In this document: positions 18,358-27,251 of the stretch, piece after piece
Layout: the number at the start of each line of letters is the position of its first letter
Position numbering within the stretch: the first letter of the stretch is position 1
NCBI GenBank assembly: GCA_028708215.1
Contig: JAQVZL010000009.1
Coordinates: 1-40,932, forward strand
Origin: Bacteroidales bacterium
GTDB taxonomy: Bacteria > Bacteroidota > Bacteroidia > Bacteroidales > UBA932
Reading direction: 5' to 3'
Length of the DNA: 40,932 bases
Notes under the pieces: model-generated
Told to the model about the DNA's origin: nothing
Seen by the model: only the letters and a program-made list of their open reading frames with translations
Databases searched by the model: none
Position numbers and translations under genes: made by a program

Positions 18358-20367
18358 ATGGTAATTGTTTTAAAAAGAAAGATAGTAATGGTTATTGTAT
18401 TTATGCTAATGACCTCGGTTTTGGTTGTGGCTCAGTACGATAAGCAGCAGTTCTTTTTACGAGGCAGGCAAGCGCTTATAGAGGGAAAGTATGCACAAGC
18501 AATTGAACATTTCAATTTGCTAACTAGGCTAGATACAACCCTTCATGAGGCATATTTTTTTAGAGGAATTGCAAAATACAACTTAGGAGACTTTTATGGT
18601 GCCCAAGCAGACTTTGACAAAACCATCTATATTAATCTACTCTATACTCCAGCCTACCATTATAGAGCAATAACTCATAGCCGGATAGGGAAATACGATT
18701 TAGCTCTAAAAGATTTAGAAGAGGCTGTAGATTTGAGGCCAGGTTTTGCAGGTCTCTATTTTAGCCGAGGAGTTACCTATTTTCTCTCTCAACAGTTTGA
18801 AAAAGCAGTAGAAGATTTCAACTTATTTCTTAGAAGAGAGCCAAAAGTTCCAGATGCCTATTTGAATAGAGGGGCTAGTTATCTTTTTTTAGGAGATACT
18901 TTAAAAGCAATTAACGACTATGAGACAGCAATATCACTCAATAGATTTGAACCCGAGGGTTATATAAGACGAGCCAGAATATATATAATGCAGAAAAAGC
19001 TAGATTTGGCAATTGAAGATCTTAATAGTGCAATAGAGTTAGATTCGGTTAACACTTTTGCACTCTTTAATAGAGCCCTAGCGCTTTACGATAATAAAGA
19101 GATTATGGCTGCATTAAATGATTTAGAGACTGTTCTTAGACTAGACCCAGGCAATGCTCTAACACTCTATAATAGAGCTCTTATAAGAACTCAGATAGGA
19201 GACTATAATAATGCCATAGAAGATTATGACAGGGTACTATCTATAAACCCGAATAATGTACTAGCCTATTATAATAGAGCCGCAGTATTTATTGAATTGG
19301 GCAGGTTTAGAGATGCTATGGACGATTATTCTCAAGCTATTAATCTCTATCCAGATTTTGCAAATGCCTATATGAATAGATCTTATGTAAAAAATCAACT
19401 TGGCCGCTTTAACTCGGCAAAGAGAGACTACGAAACTGCTCAGCAAAAGGTGAGCGAGTATAGAGCAAAAAGGGGCTCAGATACCTCTGCTATTGCTTCG
19501 CTTGCAGATACTACAAAAAAGTATGATAGACTTTTAGCATTAGATGCCGATTTTGCAAAGCAAGACTTTAGCAATGAGTTATTACAGTACAGAGATGTAG
19601 ATATAAGACTTAAACCACTTTTCAAATTTAGGCCAGCCGAAAGGAGAGTAGAGTATGTTGCTTTAGATAAGAGATTTAGAGATAAAACAATTGAGGCTTT
19701 TATGGAGAGTTTGCCTATACCAGTCTCTCTCTCTTCATCTCAAAAAAGTATCTCTTTAGAGTTACAAACTAACTATTTAAGATTGGCCGATAGTTCTCTT
19801 CACATAGGCAAAGAGCATGCTACCCTTTTTGCAAAGGCTCTTTTAGAGGCAGATAAAAAACAGTTTAATACAGCACTCGAATGTTACGGGCAGGCTATTG
19901 AGCAAAACCCAGAAGAGACATTTTACTACCTTAACAGAGGTGCTTTGCAGTCAGAAATGATAGACTTTATCTCTTCTATTGAGAGTAATGTTCAAGTTCT
20001 TACTCTAGATAACTCTGGAGCAACAAGAGCAAAAGTAAAAGATAGTAATACAAGAAATTACGACTATACTGCAGCTATTCATGATATGAAAAAGGCAGTA
20101 AATCTCTCTCCAGAAATTCCCTATATTTATTACAACCTAGGAAATCTATATTGTTTATCTGGCGATCTTCCAGAGGCTATTGTCCAGTATAGTAAGGCCT
20201 TAGAGATTTTTCCAAATATAGGAGAGGCTTACTATAACAGAGGGTTGGTTCAAATATACCTACAAGACAACGAGAAAGGGTGTCTAGATATGAGTAAAGC
20301 TGGTGAATTAGGGATAGAAGAGGCCTATAGCGTAATTAAAAAATATTGCACTAAAGAGGAACTCTAA
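18358..20367 (+). CDS. Exported TPR-repeat protein
   Basis: A 669-residue protein with an N-terminal signal peptide (up to about residue 26, VLVVAQ) and about ten tandem tetratricopeptide repeats from residue 31 to 368; typical units read NPNNVLAYYNRAAVFIELGR. A less regular segment (about 370-500) follows, then two or three more repeats (ALECYGQAIEQNPEETFYYLNRG and EAIVQYSKALEIFPNIGEAYYNRG). TPR arrays act as protein-binding scaffolds; no enzymatic domain is visible. ATG 18388 is an alternative start. The gene stands alone and converges on the DUF4293 gene 18 bases downstream, so neighbours give no clue to its partner. Confidence 0.9.
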   Translation: MVIVLKRKIVMVIVFMLMTSVLVVAQYDKQQFFLRGRQALIEGKYAQAIEHFNLLTRLDTTLHEAYFFRGIAKYNLGDFYGAQADFDKTIYINLLYTPAYHYRAITHSRIGKYDLALKDLEEAVDLRPGFAGLYFSRGVTYFLSQQFEKAVEDFNLFLRREPKVPDAYLNRGASYLFLGDTLKAINDYETAISLNRFEPEGYIRRARIYIMQKKLDLAIEDLNSAIELDSVNTFALFNRALALYDNKEIMAALNDLETVLRLDPGNALTLYNRALIRTQIGDYNNAIEDYDRVLSINPNNVLAYYNRAAVFIELGRFRDAMDDYSQAINLYPDFANAYMNRSYVKNQLGRFNSAKRDYETAQQKVSEYRAKRGSDTSAIASLADTTKKYDRLLALDADFAKQDFSNELLQYRDVDIRLKPLFKFRPAERRVEYVALDKRFRDKTIEAFMESLPIPVSLSSSQKSISLELQTNYLRLADSSLHIGKEHATLFAKALLEADKKQFNTALECYGQAIEQNPEETFYYLNRGALQSEMIDFISSIESNVQVLTLDNSGATRAKVKDSNTRNYDYTAAIHDMKKAVNLSPEIPYIYYNLGNLYCLSGDLPEAIVQYSKALEIFPNIGEAYYNRGLVQIYLQDNEKGCLDMSKAGELGIEEAYSVIKKYCTKEEL

Positions 20368-20385
20368 TACCTTATTGCATATTTA

Positions 20386-20781
20386 TTATCTAAGCCTAGA
20401 TGTTGAGCGTACCATAGCTTCGTCGCGAGCAATATATCTCATTGCTGTAAATGTGAGAATAGCTGCAACAATAGGGAAAACAGCTGTTATTGAGAATGCA
20501 AAATCTTCTGGTCTTGAGAAGAACAGCCACATTACCCACCCTTGGAGACCTAGCATTATTAGTGAATTTAAAATGGTTAATCTTATTTGGATTACTCTAT
20601 GTCTATATAAAAATATGGTTACAAAAGAGATAGTACATGTAACTATGAGCATTATAAGCAGAGCAGTAATATTGGTATACTTTATTGTTTCTGAGCTATT
20701 ATAAGCCATATCGGAAAAAAACATAGAGAAAAGTAGCCCTGTAGCGGCTAAAAGAAATAATGTCTGGATTCGTTGTATCAT
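20386..20781 (-). CDS. DUF4293 family membrane protein
   Basis: A 131-residue protein with four predicted membrane segments, opening MIQRIQTLFLLAATGLLFSM and ending RYIARDEAMVRSTSRLR. Both ends match my memory of the DUF4293 family, which is restricted to Bacteroidetes and has no known function. It is transcribed alone, divergently from the nucleoside phosphorylase gene. The plus-strand ORF at 20375-20704 is its shadow. Confidence 0.85.
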   Translation of the reverse strand: MIQRIQTLFLLAATGLLFSMFFSDMAYNSSETIKYTNITALLIMLIVTCTISFVTIFLYRHRVIQIRLTILNSLIMLGLQGWVMWLFFSRPEDFAFSITAVFPIVAAILTFTAMRYIARDEAMVRSTSRLR

Positions 20782-20797
20782 ATGGTTAAATTTTGTA

Positions 20798-20805
20798 CAA
20801 AAGTA
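20798..20805 (-). promoter_or_regulatory. TAnnTTTG -7 element for the DUF4293 gene
   Basis: TACTTTTG on the minus strand, 17 bases before the start at 20781. It lies back to back with the plus-strand element at 20819-20826, so the two promoters overlap. Confidence 0.5.
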
Positions 20806-20818
20806 TAAAACAATTGGC

Positions 20819-20826
20819 TATTTTTG
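20819..20826 (+). promoter_or_regulatory. TAnnTTTG -7 element for the nucleoside phosphorylase gene
   Basis: TATTTTTG is an exact consensus match. Initiation about 6-8 bases downstream would fall at the first ATG (20834), so the second ATG (20846) is the better translation start. A TTTG at 20792-20795 is upstream but its spacing, 23 bases, is slightly long. Confidence 0.5.
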
Positions 20827-20845
20827 TAAATTAATGAGATATATT

Positions 20846-21712
20846 ATGAAAGCTATACCATCTTCGGAGTTAATTATAAATAGTGACGGCACTGTTTTTC
20901 ACCTGCACATTAAACCTAGTGAGCTGGCAGATAATATTATATTAGTGGGAGACCCAGGCAGAGTAGAGCTGGTATCGTCATTTTTTGAAAGCAAAGAGTT
21001 CATGCGTTCTTCTAGAGAATTTGTTACAGTTACTGGGAAATATAGAGGGAAGAGAATAACTGTACTATCTACCGGCATAGGTACAGATAATATTGATATT
21101 GTATTAAATGAGCTAGATGCTCTTGCCAATATAGACTTTGAAACAAGATTGCCTAAAGAAAAAAAGAGAAGACTTAAAATATTAAGAATAGGAACCTCTG
21201 GATCTATTCAACCAGATATCCCTTTAGGCTCTTTTGTTCTTTCTCATATTTCGGTTGGTTGTGACGGTTTGTTAAATTGGTATGAGGGGAGAGAGAAGGT
21301 TACAATAAGGGCAATGGAAGAGGCATTTGTAAAGCATGTAGAGTGGCTGCCTAATTTGCCTGCTCCCTACTTTGCAAAGGCAAGTAACTTGCTTATAGAT
21401 GCATTAAAAGATTTTACTATTCCTGGAGTGACAATCTCTGCACCAGGTTTTTATGCACCTCAGGGTAGAGTCTTAAGACTTCCGTTAGCAATGCCAAGTA
21501 TGATTTCTAAATTTGAAAGTTTTAGGTACGAAAAATATAAAATAACCAACTTTGAGATGGAGGGCTCTGCAATAGCTGGTTTGTCTGCTCTTTTGGGGCA
21601 CGATGCGGCAACTGTTTGCTGTATAATTGCTAATAGATATGCTAAAGAGAGTGAGACCAATTACCAGCCATTTATCAAAAAATTGATAGAACTCTCACTC
21701 GATAGAATATAG
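20846..21712 (+). CDS. Nucleoside phosphorylase (PNP/UDP family), uridine phosphorylase-like
   Basis: Cytosolic salvage enzyme that splits a nucleoside with phosphate into base and ribose-1-phosphate. Family motifs: phosphate-binding GDPGRVELV, VTGKYRGKRITVLSTGIGTDNIDI, RIGTSGSIQPDIPLGSFVLS, and the sugar-binding FEMEGSAIAGLSALLG. The opening layout resembles uridine phosphorylase, but base specificity cannot be read securely. The start at 20846 (MKAIPSSELI) is preferred over ATG 20834 because the promoter places the transcript start there. It is followed after 9 bases by the SirB1-like gene, so the two are probably co-transcribed. Confidence 0.9.
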   Translation: MKAIPSSELIINSDGTVFHLHIKPSELADNIILVGDPGRVELVSSFFESKEFMRSSREFVTVTGKYRGKRITVLSTGIGTDNIDIVLNELDALANIDFETRLPKEKKRRLKILRIGTSGSIQPDIPLGSFVLSHISVGCDGLLNWYEGREKVTIRAMEEAFVKHVEWLPNLPAPYFAKASNLLIDALKDFTIPGVTISAPGFYAPQGRVLRLPLAMPSMISKFESFRYEKYKITNFEMEGSAIAGLSALLGHDAATVCCIIANRYAKESETNYQPFIKKLIELSLDRI

Positions 21713-21721
21713 AGGTAAATT

Positions 21722-22564
21722 ATGAAGCTAGATTCAGAACTTATATCATTAACCTCTTTATTGGACGACTCAGATTTAGTTGTTAGAGATGCAGTAATGA
21801 AGAGGTTAGTAGAGAGGGGAGAAGAGGCTGTAGAGCAAATTGAAAGACTCTTTATTCCTACTCTCCCTATTGAAGAGAAAGAGAAGTACATTATAACTTT
21901 AGACAATGTTAAGGCTAATATTGCAATTAATACTCTTACTCAGTTGTTGAAAGAGCCACAGCCTATATTAAGTAAGGCTCTCTTTTTGATAACTAAAGTA
22001 GCCGATACATTGACAGATGAGACTATCTATCTTAGCGCACTTGAGGCTCTCGCTACAGAGGTTACTATTGAGATTTCTGGAGATAAAACCCCGGTGGAAA
22101 ATGTAGAGATTTTCAATTTTATTTTTTTTAAACGGCTGGGTTTTAAGCATAACAACTCAAAATTAACAGAAGAGGAATCTGCCCTTATTGATAGAACGTT
22201 GCTTTCTAGAGCAGGGAATCCTGTAACTGTAACATTGTCATACTTTTTACTTGCAGAAGCTGTAGGACTACCAATATACCCTTTGGGATTTCCTGGTGGT
22301 TTTGTTCCTGTTTATTTAGATAATGATGGTAAGATATTATTCTATCTTAATGTCTTTAAGCAAGGTGCAATATTTCTTGAGAATACTCTAAAGCATTTTT
22401 TTGAAGAGATGGGAATGCCTTATAAACCTGAGTTGTTAAAGGTAGAGCAAGAGAGGGCACTGCTTAAAATATATGCTGAATTTCTCTATTTTATTTACAA
22501 AAAAAATGATAAAGAGCATATAGCAAATAGACTAAATAGAGTTGTAACATTAATTGACAATTAA
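21722..22564 (+). CDS. SirB1/transglutaminase-core-like protein, probably non-catalytic
   Basis: A 280-residue cytosolic protein without signal peptide. The N-terminal third resembles a HEAT-type helical segment (LLDDSDLVVRDAVMKRLVERG). The middle part matches the SirB1 / Transglut_core2 pattern: IFNFIFFKRLGFKHNNSKL, RAGNPVTVTLSYFLLAEAVGLPIYPLGFPGGFV. In this family the last motif normally reads PGHF and is followed by a DPF segment; here the histidine is glycine and the aspartate is missing (YLNVFKQGAIF), and no cysteine is present. So enzymatic activity is unlikely. Function is unknown; position suggests a link with the upstream nucleoside phosphorylase. Confidence 0.72.
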   Translation: MKLDSELISLTSLLDDSDLVVRDAVMKRLVERGEEAVEQIERLFIPTLPIEEKEKYIITLDNVKANIAINTLTQLLKEPQPILSKALFLITKVADTLTDETIYLSALEALATEVTIEISGDKTPVENVEIFNFIFFKRLGFKHNNSKLTEEESALIDRTLLSRAGNPVTVTLSYFLLAEAVGLPIYPLGFPGGFVPVYLDNDGKILFYLNVFKQGAIFLENTLKHFFEEMGMPYKPELLKVEQERALLKIYAEFLYFIYKKNDKEHIANRLNRVVTLIDN

Positions 22565-22582
22565 ACTAAGTAGAACTTAAAA

Positions 22583-22613
22583 AACCTCTACAATCATGAA
22601 GATTACAGAGGTT
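22583..22613 (-). terminator. Hairpin with T-tract on the minus strand
   Basis: AACCTCT (22583-22589) pairs with AGAGGTT (22607-22613), with a 4-bp inner stem AATC/GATT. The A-run to the left gives a T-tract only for minus-strand transcription, yet both flanking genes are on the plus strand. It may limit antisense transcription into 21722-22564, or be a weak plus-strand terminator without a T-tract. Confidence 0.4.
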
Positions 22614-22681
22614 GAAGTTAAGTAATTAGGTTAAGTAATGATTAATTAACAGTAGACAAATATACTAATATTTTTTAATTA

Positions 22682-23920
22682 TTGAATACAAATATCTTTA
22701 TTGCTAAAACTTTATGGAAAAAAGACTCTTCTAAAAAGAGTCTTGCTGGTGGTAGTGCAATTATTGCTGGTATTTCTGTAGCTGTGAGTATTATGGTAAT
22801 GATACTCTCAATTACTATTTCCGATGGGTTTAAAAAAGAGATTAAGAGCAAGACTTCTGGACTCTCTGGAGAGATAATGCTCCATAGCCCGGGTGTAGAG
22901 ATAACTACAAGTCAATACCCCGTTTCGTCAACTCCTTCGTTTTTTGACTCCATTGCAAATTTAAAGAGTGTTGCTGCAGTTCAACCATATGTATATAGGT
23001 CTGCTATTATAAAACAGAAAGACCATATACAGGGGGTAGTAATTAAAGGTGTAGACTCCTTTTTTGATTGGAGTTTTTTTGAGAGTGTGCTCAAAGAGGG
23101 GGCATTACCTAGAGTAGACACTACTCTTGTAAATCCACAAGTTTTAATCTCTCGTAGGTTGGCAGATATGCTTGATTATAGTGTAGGAGAGACAATTTTA
23201 ATCTACTTCATAGACAATAGTGTTAAAGTACGTAAATTTGTTTTAAGTGGAATTTACGATGCACAATTAGAAGATGTAGATGAATCTTTACTTATCTCTT
23301 CTGCCCACACTTTGCAGAGTGTAAATAATTGGAGTAGTAATGAGGTTTCTGGTTTAGAGGTTAAACTTAAAAATGGGTATGAAATTCCCCAAACAGCTGT
23401 AATTATAGAGGAAATTATAGAAGAGGCACCTTTAGAAGAGACATACTTTATTACAACTGTAGATGAGTTATTCCCTCACCTGTTTGATTGGTTGAGGTTA
23501 TTAGACTTTAATGTGCTAATAATTATGTTTTTAATGTTAGCTGTAGCTGGGTTTAATATGATTTCGGGGTTGCTCATTTTGCTATTTGAGAAAATCTCTA
23601 TGATAGGAGTGCTAAAATCCCTTGGAATGAGAGATTCTTCTATTCATAAAATATTCCTTATACGAGCTCTCTTCCTTGTATTAGGGGGCATGTTCATTGG
23701 AAATATTATAGCATTTGTACTAGTAATTATACAACAATACTATAAAGTAATTCCTTTGGACCCTAGTAGCTATTTTGTAGATCATGTTCCAATATATATA
23801 AACTGGTTCAAGATATTACTTCTTAATTGTGGGGCTCTCTGTGTAATAGTGCTATTGCTTATGATACCATCTCTCTTTATATCTAAGATAAGCCCAGATA
23901 AAACAGTTAGAGTAAAATAG
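22682..23920 (+). CDS. LolC/LolE-type ABC transporter permease
   Basis: Inner-membrane permease of the FtsX/MacB superfamily, 412 residues. It has one membrane segment near the N terminus (IIAGISVAVSIMVMILSITISDGF), a large periplasmic domain, and three C-terminal segments (VLIIMFLMLAVAGFNMISGL; FLVLGGMFIGNIIAFVLVI; LLLNCGALCVIVLLLMIPSLF). The cytoplasmic loop EKISMIGVLKSLGMRDSSI is typical of FtsX domains. Such proteins, paired with the LolD ATPase, release lipoproteins for transport to the outer membrane; no ATPase is adjacent. The start is a TTG: the next in-frame ATG would fall inside the first membrane segment. The gene converges on the transglycosylase gene with only 2 bases between. 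Confidence 0.9.
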   Translation: MNTNIFIAKTLWKKDSSKKSLAGGSAIIAGISVAVSIMVMILSITISDGFKKEIKSKTSGLSGEIMLHSPGVEITTSQYPVSSTPSFFDSIANLKSVAAVQPYVYRSAIIKQKDHIQGVVIKGVDSFFDWSFFESVLKEGALPRVDTTLVNPQVLISRRLADMLDYSVGETILIYFIDNSVKVRKFVLSGIYDAQLEDVDESLLISSAHTLQSVNNWSSNEVSGLEVKLKNGYEIPQTAVIIEEIIEEAPLEETYFITTVDELFPHLFDWLRLLDFNVLIIMFLMLAVAGFNMISGLLILLFEKISMIGVLKSLGMRDSSIHKIFLIRALFLVLGGMFIGNIIAFVLVIIQQYYKVIPLDPSSYFVDHVPIYINWFKILLLNCGALCVIVLLLMIPSLFISKISPDKTVRVK

Positions 23921-23922
23921 TA

Positions 23923-24984
23923 CTACTTCTTTACAAGCATTTTGTAATTTTCGTACCTATCTACAATTTGGTCTACAAAATTTAGTGTCTCTGTACCTTT
24001 GAAGCTACCATGCCTAAGTAGGTCTTCTGGAAGTTCTCCTTTAAGGCTCATGTATGGAATCACAGTTTTTAAACTATCCCAATTATTACTATTAATAGAT
24101 TTGTATTGGGCAGCTCTTCTAATATCTTGTAGGCGTCCTTCACCTGCATTATATGCAGCAAGTACAAACTTAATTTGATTTAAAGAGTCTATTTCTGAAC
24201 TCTTATAAAGACCTATAAGTCTTTTAATAAAAAGGGTTCCAGCTTTAATATTTTGTTTTGGATCGTACAGATCTTCAACATTGTAGTGTTTTGCTGTAGA
24301 GGGTAGAACCTGCATTAATCCATATGCATTTCTGTGAGATTTAGCACTTACAGAAAATTTAGATTCTTGATAAATAAGAGAGGCAAGTAAACGCCAGTCC
24401 CAATCTATAGTTTTAGAGTACTCTTTTATGATTTGATCATAAGGAGACAAAACTTTAACAGGTCCGCTTGGGAATGCTAGTCGTCTATAGTTAGTGTAGT
24501 ATTTAGATTGCAGCTTTTTATACTCTTTAGTATAGCTGTAGTAGTTAAACCAAGAGTTCATATTTTGTAGTATTGGATAATTCTCTTTAGTTACTATCCA
24601 TACTTGGTTCTTTTGGTTTAGCGATAGACTAGATACTACTTTATTTGAGTATTCCTTAGGAATTGTGTCTGTTTCTGAGTTTATAACTAGAATATCTATA
24701 TTGCCTTTTAAAAGTAGATCCCATGGATTGCTTTCTTGTACTGGAGCTACTCTTACATCGCATTTTTGATGAGATGCAAAACGGTTTAGGAGTTCAAAGT
24801 GGAATCCTACTGGATGACCTTGATTTAGATAGATACCTCCTTTAATATTTACCATTGCGTTAAGACTTTCTCCCTCTAGAAGAAAGTTGTCTCTACTTCC
24901 ATTTGTTCCTATATCTGAAGATGAAAGAACCGGATGGAGCAAAATAAAGGTTATTGCAAAAATGAATTTAATTATTGGCCTCAT
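23923..24984 (-). CDS. MltF-like membrane-bound lytic transglycosylase
   Basis: Exported murein-cleaving enzyme, 353 residues. A signal peptide (MRPIIKFIFAITFILLHPVLSSS) is followed by a domain resembling periplasmic solute-binding proteins (about 45-170, GHPVGFHFELLNRF ... GNIDILVINSETDT), then an SLT-type lysozyme-like domain: IYQESKFSVSAKSHRNAYGLMQVLPSTA with the catalytic glutamate in QESKF, and AAYNAGEGRLQDIRRAA. This two-domain plan is that of MltF, but the binding domain is shorter than in E. coli. It lies 11 bases downstream of the porin gene on the same strand and is probably co-transcribed with it. Confidence 0.88.
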   Translation of the reverse strand: MRPIIKFIFAITFILLHPVLSSSDIGTNGSRDNFLLEGESLNAMVNIKGGIYLNQGHPVGFHFELLNRFASHQKCDVRVAPVQESNPWDLLLKGNIDILVINSETDTIPKEYSNKVVSSLSLNQKNQVWIVTKENYPILQNMNSWFNYYSYTKEYKKLQSKYYTNYRRLAFPSGPVKVLSPYDQIIKEYSKTIDWDWRLLASLIYQESKFSVSAKSHRNAYGLMQVLPSTAKHYNVEDLYDPKQNIKAGTLFIKRLIGLYKSSEIDSLNQIKFVLAAYNAGEGRLQDIRRAAQYKSINSNNWDSLKTVIPYMSLKGELPEDLLRHGSFKGTETLNFVDQIVDRYENYKMLVKK

Positions 24985-24995
24985 ATGGCTTGTGA

Positions 24996-27146
24996 TTATT
25001 TTACGTAAAATGGCCAGTGTATGCCAATCTGAATGGCAGACTCAGGCCTGATGTAGTGATGTGCAGAAAAAAAATCGTTATTTGGCCAGCCTTGAGCAGC
25101 ATTTAAGTATTTAACAAAAATACTAGTTCTTTTCCATTGAAGGTTAACAAAAGCGTCTATATATGGATAGTTACCAATTTCACGATCGTTTTGATTATGA
25201 AAAATACCTAATGCTGGGTTGTATGCTTGTGCATAATAGGCAGTGTTAAATGTAACATCTGCCCCAATTTGTGCTGTTAGAACATTTTTTACAAGTTGAA
25301 ACTGCATAAAGTATTTTAGGTTTGCACTAATATCTGGAAGTGGTATGATCTCTTTGTTTGAGCTCATTTGAAAGAGTACCCTGTTATTCAGGTGTAGAAA
25401 ACCAAGTTTGAAGTCTTTCTGAATGTAGGCTGCCAACACTGTTATTACATTATTATGTTGTGCTACATTACCTTGGATACCATAGTATATTGGATTATTA
25501 ATTATTGAATAACCACCAAATGCGCTTATTTTATAGCGTGGTATCTCTAGGTAGCCTTTAAGTGTGGTTTTTGTTATGTTGTCAAAATTATTTTCCCATT
25601 TATAATGATTTGAGAAGTATGAACTGTTAAACCAGTTTGGACGTTTGTTCTCTAATTCAACTTTAGCTGTAAGGTGAATTCCCTCTTTGTGAGGGTAAAA
25701 AGAGAAGGCTGCTTTGCCATCTAAACTGAAGTTGTTTGCGTAGTAGCCTGTTAGGTTGTAACGTGCGTTAGCATCCCAACGGAAATATTTTTTTAAATTA
25801 CCCTCGGCACCAAAAAAGAGAAAAACATTGTTGTGTTTATCTTCACTTTCCCCCTGAATATAGTAATTGGGTTTAAAGTTATATATACTTAAAAGTTGAT
25901 GCCCAATACCTCCATCTAGTTTAGAGATTACAGCATCTTTTGCCCATGGTTGGACTCTTATGAAAACTTTATTTTCAAGACTACTTACTCTAATTGAGTC
26001 GTTACTTTGGGTGGGGGAGAGTAAAAATATATTATTATAAAAATTTCTCCCAGTAGAATCTCTAGTATCTATTTGGTCTATATATTTCTTGCTATATCTA
26101 GAGTAATCGAATGTGTGGCCAAAGTATGTTATTGTTCCCTCTCCAGCTACTGTAGAGTCTTCTTTAGACCAACGTATTGGTATTCCGTAGCTATGAGTTA
26201 AGAAAAAGGTGCTCCTTTTAAGGTGGTTGCTTGCACTTTGTAAATTATAGGCAAGTTCTTTAGACTCCTCTATTTTGGTTGAGTCTAGTACAACATTATC
26301 GTCTATTAAGCCGCCATTTTCTGTACGTTTAACACTTTGGGAGATGTAACCACTATGCATTACATATTTTTCTCCTAAATAGTTTGTTGTTATTGTTAAT
26401 GTTCTATTATCTGTATCTTCTTTTGGGAGTAGGCCTTTTCCTCCATATCTTCTGTAGGTAAAGTTGAAATTGAATGAAGGAGATAGGTTTTGAGTGTGCA
26501 TCACTTTTATATTGCTCTCTTCTTTATCTCTGTTGGCAAATAGAGTTCCCCAGTAAGCCAGTTCAGTAGCTGGTGTTTTTACGTTATAAAATGGAACACT
26601 CTCTGGTGTGTAACTATAGTTTAGATAGGGTTCAAAGGGTTCGAATATATCTAGACTTTCTTTTTTGAAGAAATTAAGGGTTTGAGTTGCAGACCCCGAA
26701 ACACCTAAATATGTGGCTCCAACATCTCTTCTTGTGAATGGATATACGTAGAAGTTTTCGTGAAATGTTGTATCTGGGTTGGTCATCTCTATCTTATTGA
26801 ATAGAGCATCGTGTTTCCATGTTATTAGCCTTTTGTATTTAAGTGAGTCTTCTAATATATATGTCTTTAAAATTCTAGGTTCAGACCATCTTGTACTATC
26901 TCTTATATATTTTATACTGTCCTTTATCTCTTCTTTTCTCTTCTTTTGGAGGTATCGCTCTTGTTTTTTAAGTTCTTTTAACTCTTTTTTAGTAAGAGCT
27001 AAAGAATCTTTACTAGTTGTAGTTAAAGAGTCGCTACTAGAGATTAGCAATGAATCTTGAGCAGAGGTTGTGGTAGGAATGCACATGAGCACTACGGCTA
27101 AAAAAGCCGTAATGCTCATTATTTGTTTATTCGTCATTTTGCGCAT
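24996..27146 (-). CDS. Putative outer-membrane porin (Bacteroidetes Porin_10 type)
   Basis: A large predicted beta-barrel protein, about 716 residues. After a signal peptide (SITAFLAVVLMCIPTTTSAQ) comes a charged, Ser/Lys-rich segment (SLALTKKELKELKKQERYLQKK), then alternating aromatic strands ending HYIRPESAIQIGIHWPFYVK, with a terminal aromatic-Val-Lys typical of a barrel. Phrases such as EPYLNYSYTPESVPFYNVKTPATELAYWG match the Bacteroidetes putative-porin family I recall (PF14121). Substrate is unknown. The ORF track starts at 27185, but a promoter element at 27168-27175 makes that start impossible for its transcript; 27146 (MRKMTNKQIM) or 27137 are better. Confidence 0.85.
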   Translation of the reverse strand: MRKMTNKQIMSITAFLAVVLMCIPTTTSAQDSLLISSSDSLTTTSKDSLALTKKELKELKKQERYLQKKRKEEIKDSIKYIRDSTRWSEPRILKTYILEDSLKYKRLITWKHDALFNKIEMTNPDTTFHENFYVYPFTRRDVGATYLGVSGSATQTLNFFKKESLDIFEPFEPYLNYSYTPESVPFYNVKTPATELAYWGTLFANRDKEESNIKVMHTQNLSPSFNFNFTYRRYGGKGLLPKEDTDNRTLTITTNYLGEKYVMHSGYISQSVKRTENGGLIDDNVVLDSTKIEESKELAYNLQSASNHLKRSTFFLTHSYGIPIRWSKEDSTVAGEGTITYFGHTFDYSRYSKKYIDQIDTRDSTGRNFYNNIFLLSPTQSNDSIRVSSLENKVFIRVQPWAKDAVISKLDGGIGHQLLSIYNFKPNYYIQGESEDKHNNVFLFFGAEGNLKKYFRWDANARYNLTGYYANNFSLDGKAAFSFYPHKEGIHLTAKVELENKRPNWFNSSYFSNHYKWENNFDNITKTTLKGYLEIPRYKISAFGGYSIINNPIYYGIQGNVAQHNNVITVLAAYIQKDFKLGFLHLNNRVLFQMSSNKEIIPLPDISANLKYFMQFQLVKNVLTAQIGADVTFNTAYYAQAYNPALGIFHNQNDREIGNYPYIDAFVNLQWKRTSIFVKYLNAAQGWPNNDFFSAHHYIRPESAIQIGIHWPFYVK

Positions 27147-27167
27147 TGTTCTGCTCATAACAAGCTG

Positions 27168-27175
27168 CAAACATA
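27168..27175 (-). promoter_or_regulatory. TAnnTTTG -7 element for the porin-mltF transcript
   Basis: The minus strand reads TATGTTTG, an exact match to the -7 consensus. Initiation near 27161 would give a 15-24 base leader to the starts at 27146 or 27137 and lies downstream of the ORF-track start at 27185. Confidence 0.5.
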
Positions 27176-27251
27176 CAAAAAACATTCCAAATAGAAACTT
27201 TATGTGCTAAAGTGCACATAGTCAAGGGTGTCTCAATGCCCAATTTTACTA

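Noticed and set aside
20375-20704. 109-residue plus-strand ORF
   Set aside because: It is the complement of the DUF4293 gene, whose family match is clear.
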